NCBI RefSeq assembly: GCF_042139015.1
Contig: NZ_JBHIKY010000001.1
Location: forward strand, 186,001-250,000
Length of the DNA stretch: 64,000 nucleotides
Source of the DNA: JBHIKY01 sp042139015
GTDB lineage: Bacteria; Bacillota; Bacilli; Bacillales; Marinococcaceae
Reading direction: 5' to 3'
The first letter of the stretch is position 1. Every line of letters begins with the position of its first letter. This document shows, piece by piece, positions 59,929 to 64,000 of the stretch. Position numbers and translations under genes: made by a program. Below the pieces are notes generated by a model. The model made no database searches. It was not told where the DNA came from and was given only the letters and a program-made list of their open reading frames with translations.

Positions 59929-61071
59929 TCAATCTTCTGCCTTATTTTTCTTCGGTCCTATGAAAACAGCTGCGATTCCTATAAAGCCATAAAGAATAAA
60001 AGCAGGAGCATACCCCCACGCCCCGATAAATAATCCTGCCAGCGAGGAACCGATTACCTGCCCCACGGCCAACAGCAGGAAGGGAATCCCAATCCCCAGG
60101 GAGGCATTTTTTATAAATACACGGATGCCCCAAACGAGCAGTACACCGGTTAAAAATATATATGCCCCGCCAAACAGTCCTGCCGACGCGAATGACACAA
60201 GCCATTTTTCAGGTGCGATAGATATCAATATTGATGCTGATGCAATCGATAAACTGCCCAGCTTGTACGCAAAGGCCAGTCCGTATTTTTCAATGAGAGA
60301 ACCAGAAAACCCGCCCAGCACACCAAAAATACCGATGACCACCCAGAAGCCGGAGAGCTCCCAGCTCCTGTAATCTCCCGCAATTTCTATAAAAGATCGG
60401 GAAAAGGTCCAAAAGGCAGCGGTGGAAATCCCGAGTATCAATGATGCAGTAATCAATGAATTGGCTCCTTTGATTCCTTTTAAGGATAGATTTCCTTTTT
60501 CAAAGGTTACCTTCCACCTTTTCTCCGCTCTTGGAATGACTCTGAAATTCCAAAGCAGTGCCAGCAGTGCCAGAACGGCATAAATTCCATAGGTTACTCT
60601 CCAATATGGCGATAATAAAATCGCCCCTGCCCCGGACAGGGCGATACCAAAGCTCGTTCCTGAATTAATCCATGTATTGCCCTTCCCCTGCTCCGCTCTG
60701 CTCATCCAAAGAGAGATCGCCGCGCCGTATGGAGGAGAGGCAAGCCCGGTGCTTGCTCCAGCTAAGAACACCCCAACCGCCAGTACCCATACATTGGGAG
60801 TGACAGCCATGACGAGTAATCCCAAAAAGGCTGAAGCCCCTGCTAAGAGAATCATCCGTCGAGGACCTTCTCTTGTAGTAATCACGGTCGAGAGGACAAT
60901 CATTACGCAATACGCAAAATAAAACAAAGAAGAAATAATCCCTGACACGGCTTCTGACATTCCGAGGGATTCCTTTATGTCGGGGAGCAGCAGCCCAAAA
61001 CTAAACCTGGCCAGGCCATACGTCACAGCAATCATCGTAAGACCCGGCAGAACCAATCTTAATAATTTCAT
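59929..61071 (-). CDS. YbfB/YjiJ-family MFS transporter
   Basis: A 380-residue transporter with about 12 helices. YGLARFSFGLLLPDI in the first helix and the short RNG-like loop (TREGPRRM) are typical of the YbfB/YjiJ group. AGGAG precedes the ATG at 61071; the longer frame is rejected. A palindromic TetR-type operator (61103-61118) lies in its upstream region and the TetR gene is next, so it is probably an efflux carrier induced by its substrate. Confidence 0.87.
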   Translation of the reverse strand: MKLLRLVLPGLTMIAVTYGLARFSFGLLLPDIKESLGMSEAVSGIISSLFYFAYCVMIVLSTVITTREGPRRMILLAGASAFLGLLVMAVTPNVWVLAVGVFLAGASTGLASPPYGAAISLWMSRAEQGKGNTWINSGTSFGIALSGAGAILLSPYWRVTYGIYAVLALLALLWNFRVIPRAEKRWKVTFEKGNLSLKGIKGANSLITASLILGISTAAFWTFSRSFIEIAGDYRSWELSGFWVVIGIFGVLGGFSGSLIEKYGLAFAYKLGSLSIASASILISIAPEKWLVSFASAGLFGGAYIFLTGVLLVWGIRVFIKNASLGIGIPFLLLAVGQVIGSSLAGLFIGAWGYAPAFILYGFIGIAAVFIGPKKNKAED

Positions 61072-61102
61072 CGTATTTCTCCTCCTGAGACTATAAATTA
61101 TA

Positions 61103-61118
61103 TAGAACGACCTTTCTA
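61103..61118 (-). promoter_or_regulatory. TetR-type operator upstream of the MFS gene
   Basis: TAGAACGACCTTTCTA, the partner of TAGAACAATCATTCTA at 61716-61731: 12 of 16 positions match, including both TAGAAC and TTCTA arms. Confidence 0.7.
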
Positions 61119-61135
61119 TTTTATAAAAAAAAAAA

Positions 61136-61699
61136 TTACGATGTGTGTTGGATAAGTGTCCTCGCCATCGTAATAGAATGTTTGGTTGCTTGTTCTGCCC
61201 CAATCAATGTCGTCATCGACGTTGTGCCTTCGAGCAGCAAAGTAAATTGTTCGGCAAAATCCCGCTCATTGTCCCTGCCCTTTCTTTTGGCCAATTCTTG
61301 AAAATAGCGCAGCAGTTTGGACTTGTGCCCCCTGGCAATATTCTCGATCTCGTTGTTCGTCCCCGCATAATCCTCTATCGCCCTTAAAAACATGCAGCCT
61401 TTGGTGGAATGTTCTTTTAACCAGCGGCCATGAGCTTCCACTACGAGAATAAATGGAGAATCCGAATCCATTTCTACGTTGGCATCCAAATAAGACCAGT
61501 ACCGTTCCTCCCGCTGTTTCAGCACTTCTTCAACTAAATTTTCTTTAGAAGAAAAATGGTTATACAGCGTCATTGTTGCAACATTTGATTCATTGATGAT
61601 CTGCTTCAGTCCTACCCCGTGAAATCCATATTCATAAAATAATCGTTCAGCCACTTCCAGCAGTGTGTCTCGTTTTATAGAACGGCTCATATCATCCAC
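61136..61699 (-). CDS. TetR-family transcriptional regulator
   Basis: A 187-residue repressor. N-terminal HTH: KRDTLLEVAERLFYEYGFHG, LKQIINESNVATMTLYNHFS, KENLVEEVLKQREE. The C-terminal domain is of the type found in small-molecule responsive efflux regulators. AAGGAG precedes ATG at 61699; the ATG four codons later is an alternative. It has a matching operator upstream of itself and of the MFS gene, so autoregulation and control of the exporter are inferred. Confidence 0.9.
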   Translation of the reverse strand: MDDMSRSIKRDTLLEVAERLFYEYGFHGVGLKQIINESNVATMTLYNHFSSKENLVEEVLKQREERYWSYLDANVEMDSDSPFILVVEAHGRWLKEHSTKGCMFLRAIEDYAGTNNEIENIARGHKSKLLRYFQELAKRKGRDNERDFAEQFTLLLEGTTSMTTLIGAEQATKHSITMARTLIQHTS

Positions 61700-61715
61700 T
61701 TCTCCTTATATTAGA

Positions 61716-61731
61716 TAGAACAATCATTCTA
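61716..61731 (-). promoter_or_regulatory. TetR-type operator upstream of the tetR gene
   Basis: TAGAACAATCATTCTA, a 16-bp near-palindrome about 17 nt upstream of the ATG; see the twin site at 61103-61118. Confidence 0.75.
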
Positions 61732-61913
61732 ATTTTAGAATAACAATTTCTGATTGTATCGTCAATGGTTTCTATTTTTTGACGATATATTGACGACAAA
61801 GTTGTTAATTTTTAAATTACTATATTATGGTACAATATTATCAATATTGAAAATTACATTTACAAAATTTATAAATTTACTATCTTTTTCTATATAAGTA
61901 AAATTATATAGGG

Positions 61914-62399
61914 GTGATATTTATTTTTAAAAAAGGATTATTAATCGGAATTATTGGATTACTATTAGTCTCGCTAACTACGATGGATGCCTCTGCAGCT
62001 AATCGAATAATTCCTATAGAACCTTGGTCAGCAGAGGACATCGGATTAAATTTCACGACTAAAGAAACTGTTAGCAGGAGTGAATTAGTAGATTTTCTTG
62101 ATGAAGTAAAACGTGCAGAAAAGGATGCAGATGTTTTGAATAATATACGTTATGGCATAGCTACATCAGCAGTTGCTCACCCCCTCACCCAATCACTTAA
62201 AATTAGTATGGGAGCAGGTGGCGCATCTGGGCTTATATCTTCTCTTATAATTAATAAAGATTTAGGCTCTAATGATATTCAAAGCGCTTTAAATAAATCT
62301 ACTGCAAAAAATTTCGATATAGCTATTAAATATGAACAAAAAAGTCGTGGTCAAGATAAATGGTACGAAGCTACTGCAATAAGTGTTAATCCAGCGTAA
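61914..62399 (+). CDS. small secreted protein, unknown
   Basis: A 161-residue protein with a signal peptide (FKKGLLIGIIGLLLVSLTTM, cleavage after ASA about residue 28) and a glycine-rich hydrophobic stretch (ISMGAGGASGLISSLII) in the middle. The composition is much more AT-rich than the rest of the window. The start is unclear: GTG at 61914 is used, but the purine-rich GGGGTGAT overlaps it. It could be a secreted peptide precursor, toxin-like or stress protein; no family recognised. Confidence 0.55.
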   Translation: MIFIFKKGLLIGIIGLLLVSLTTMDASAANRIIPIEPWSAEDIGLNFTTKETVSRSELVDFLDEVKRAEKDADVLNNIRYGIATSAVAHPLTQSLKISMGAGGASGLISSLIINKDLGSNDIQSALNKSTAKNFDIAIKYEQKSRGQDKWYEATAISVNPA

Positions 62400-62444
62400 A
62401 TTTATTTAACAATGGTGTTTTGGAATTAACGAGTTTGCTTAACA

Positions 62445-62471
62445 AATCAAAGATCATATTGATCTTTGATT
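62445..62471. other. 12-bp perfect hairpin
   Basis: AATCAAAGATCA / TGATCTTTGATT with a TAT loop, no T tract. It lies between the secreted protein and the following small genes, possibly a processing or termination site. Confidence 0.55.
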
Positions 62472-62497
62472 CAGAGGTGTGATAGGAGGACGGTTAG

Positions 62498-62680
62498 TCA
62501 CCGTCTCCTTTCCGATTTCTTATTTGTACCGAATACCTCAAAAAGAAAAATATTAAAAACAGCAATTACTGCTATTATAATAAAACTACTCATTTTAGGT
62601 AGATCAAAAATTAAAATTATTAGTGAAAAAATAATAAGAATTATAATAAATCCTATATATTCTCGTTTCCTTTTGGACAT
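62498..62680 (-). CDS. small two-helix membrane protein
   Basis: A 60-residue protein: basic N-terminus (MSKRKREYIG), two hydrophobic helices (FIIILIIFSLIILIF and FIIIAVIAVFNIFLF) and a basic tail. GGAGAG precedes the ATG. It is convergent with the secreted protein gene. Size and layout resemble holin-like or immunity-type small membrane proteins, but nothing specific is recognised. Confidence 0.5.
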   Translation of the reverse strand: MSKRKREYIGFIIILIIFSLIILIFDLPKMSSFIIIAVIAVFNIFLFEVFGTNKKSERRR

Positions 62681-62751
62681 AATCTAACTAACTCTCCTTT
62701 TCATTATAACTCACATATCCGATTTCCTAGGCGTTTATAAACTAACTTCAT

Positions 62752-62949
62752 TTGCTTGTATTACCTCACAAGAAGGTTTTGTTATTTACTAGCCCTAACA
62801 TAATGTTCACCTCAAAAAGAATTATGTTTTATTGTTTAGTTACATCCTTACAATCTTATCCCCCAATAATAGTTGCGAGCTTCGTAGTTATAGGAAGTAT
62901 TATTTTGATAAGTAGTGTGATTTACTATTTTACTACAAAAAAAAATTAA
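62752..62949 (+). CDS. possible small membrane protein
   Basis: A 65-codon frame with one good helix (PIIVASFVVIGSIILISSVI) and a short basic end. No clear ribosome site; an internal ATG (62824) would give 41 residues. It may be chance in AT-rich DNA. Confidence 0.25.
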   Translation: MLVLPHKKVLLFTSPNIMFTSKRIMFYCLVTSLQSYPPIIVASFVVIGSIILISSVIYYFTTKKN

Positions 62950-63068
62950 AGAGCAATGTCTCCAGTTCCTGCTGTTGCTGAAGTAATTGTCAATACAAGA
63001 CGCATGGTCTACACTAGGGACCTTTAACATTATACATAATTGATATGGTTCCTCCCACACTAAAACAC

Positions 63069-63902
63069 TTAGCGCTTTTCTAATGCGCTTCCTTTAATTC
63101 GAGTTCTACTAATTTTATTTTCTGTTATAAACGTTTCGGAGGTAATAAGGCTTGGACGCCTCATCGCAACTCCTTGAATAATTGTAAAACTGTTCCACCC
63201 CTCCTTTAAAGGGGAGAATGCCTTATGTTCCGATAAATATGCGCCTAATGCAGACGCCGCTACACCCGTTGCCGGATCTTCGTTATATCCAGCTCTTTTC
63301 GGGAATTGACGTGCCTGCACACACTGATCGCTTTTCTTTTCCATGGCAAAAGGATAAAACCCGGTGGTATTAAGCTCATCACATACGTTCCATAGATACT
63401 CAAAGTCGGGTCTAAGATTATTAAGTGTTTCCACCGTTTTTAATGGAATAATTAATTTGTGGCGGGACGTAGAAACAGATTGTATAGGAAAATTATTAAT
63501 ATCCTGTTTTTCGATATGTAATGCGTTACAAATTTCTTCTGTATCGTTTACATGCACAAATTCAAGAAGGAACTGTTCGACAAGACAATCAACATTCGAT
63601 CCGTTTATTTGCCACACTACATTGACCGGCCCCAGCATTGTCTCCACCATCGTTGGTGAATGCTTTATCAACCCTCGATTTACGAGAACGGTAATGCTTC
63701 CTATCGTCCCATGGATACACATTTCCATCTCATGCAAAGGAACAAAGAAACGAAGCTTTATTTCACAATCAGAACGAGTGGATTTTAAAACGAAGGCTGC
63801 TTCATGCGCAAAATCCTTTGTCATCTTTTGCATGATGTCTGTTGTTAAACTGTCTGCATGCAGAACAACCGGACACGGGTTGCCTCCATAATAATTGATG
63901 AA
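63069..63902 (-). pseudogene. PhzF-family isomerase, N-terminally disrupted
   Basis: The frame contains the PhzF core: YYGGNPCPVVLHAD (GNPxxVVL), the catalytic Glu in FAHEAAFVL, the IHGTIGS strand turn and DPATGVAASALGAYL. Upstream of FINYYGGNP a TAG stop (63903-63905) cuts the frame, removing about ten residues including the start; the first ATG inside (63833) would lose the GNP motif. The gene is therefore probably non-functional or recently broken. PhzF proteins are isomerases or epimerases with varied substrates. Confidence 0.65.
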
Positions 63903-63913
63903 CTACCCACGGC

Positions 63914-63963
63914 CACGGAAAGGCTGCTAATTATAGCTGCGTCTTCCCCGTGACTATTTTTGT
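63914..63963 (+). terminator. possible terminator at the window edge
   Basis: An imperfect stem (CACGGAA / TTCCCCGTG with GCTGC repeats inside) followed by ACTATTTTTG. It may end a gene and abuts the point where the PhzF frame breaks. Confidence 0.4.
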
Positions 63964-64000
63964 TTAATCCCAGGCTCTTATTATTTATTTGATTGAAAAC

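Noticed and set aside
1..64000. CRISPR arrays, rRNA, tRNA and T-box or other riboswitch signatures
   Set aside because: I looked for regularly spaced repeats, tRNA cloverleaf ends and the best-known riboswitch motifs by eye and saw none; a covariance-model scan would be needed to exclude them.

Overview
The window looks like a chromosome segment of an endospore-forming member of the Bacillaceae. It carries a GerA-type spore germinant receptor operon, AbrB, a YcnK-type copper regulator, a Bacillus-style pst operon behind a canonical 11-bp-spaced Pho box, a PerR box before katG, and Shine-Dalgarno sites close to AGGAGG. Secreted proteins (PstS, the levanase, the sugar-binding lipoprotein) are rich in Asp and Glu. 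I read that as a hint of a halotolerant or alkaliphilic lifestyle; this is inference.

Layout. 1-2.6 kb: YcnK copper regulator, PepSY membrane protein and YtkA-like lipoprotein. 2.7-11.6 kb: glycerophosphodiesterase, two convergent SEDS (FtsW/RodA) genes, a secreted helical protein, an M14 carboxypeptidase, an L,D-transpeptidase and small unknowns, separated by gene debris (an IS3 transposase tail, a peptidoglycan-binding tail, a 68-bp repeat found twice). 11.8-14.9 kb: a PadR / three DUF1048 / drug-type ABC exporter cluster with a shared operator. 15-17.4 kb: a frameshifted Bcr/CflA transporter and an SDR oxidoreductase. 17.9-23.1 kb: pstS-pstC-pstA-pstB-phoU plus a response regulator that has lost its phosphoacceptor Asp. 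23.4-24.3 kb: a CHRD gene remnant, a palindromic repeat and a lipoyl-like protein. 24.4-30.7 kb: proline catabolism (P5C dehydrogenase, proline dehydrogenase, enhancer-binding activator, PutP with a 36-aa companion), with two near-perfect sigma-54 promoters and upstream inverted repeats.

30.8-35.5 kb: AbrB and a four-gene ger operon. 35.6-37.2 kb: a tiny phospholipase A2-like protein and a PadR/HAAS pair. 37.3-47.8 kb: a fructan (levan/inulin) utilisation locus with a secreted levanase with FIMAH tail, cytosolic GH32, binding lipoprotein, two permeases, LacI regulator, YesL-like protein, cre site and LacI-type operators. 48.1-52.4 kb: an RpiR regulator, RraA-like protein, hydroxyacid dehydrogenase, DctM-like carrier and a 76-aa membrane protein, probably an organic-acid catabolic island. 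52.8-61.7 kb: KatG, a YdeI-like protein, a histidine phosphatase, an Erm-type rRNA methyltransferase, an AHSA1 protein, a secreted beta/gamma-crystallin, and a TetR/MFS pair with matching operators. 61.9-64 kb: an AT-rich stretch with small secreted and membrane proteins of unknown role, and an N-terminally broken PhzF gene.

The best candidates for under-described biology are the degenerate receiver locked into the pst operon, the sigma-54 proline regulon with its micro-protein, the DctM carrier lacking recognisable partners, the DUF1048 triplet with its shared operator, and the small dispersed sequence families. No rRNA, tRNA or CRISPR array was seen. All calls are from reading the sequence; no database search was run.
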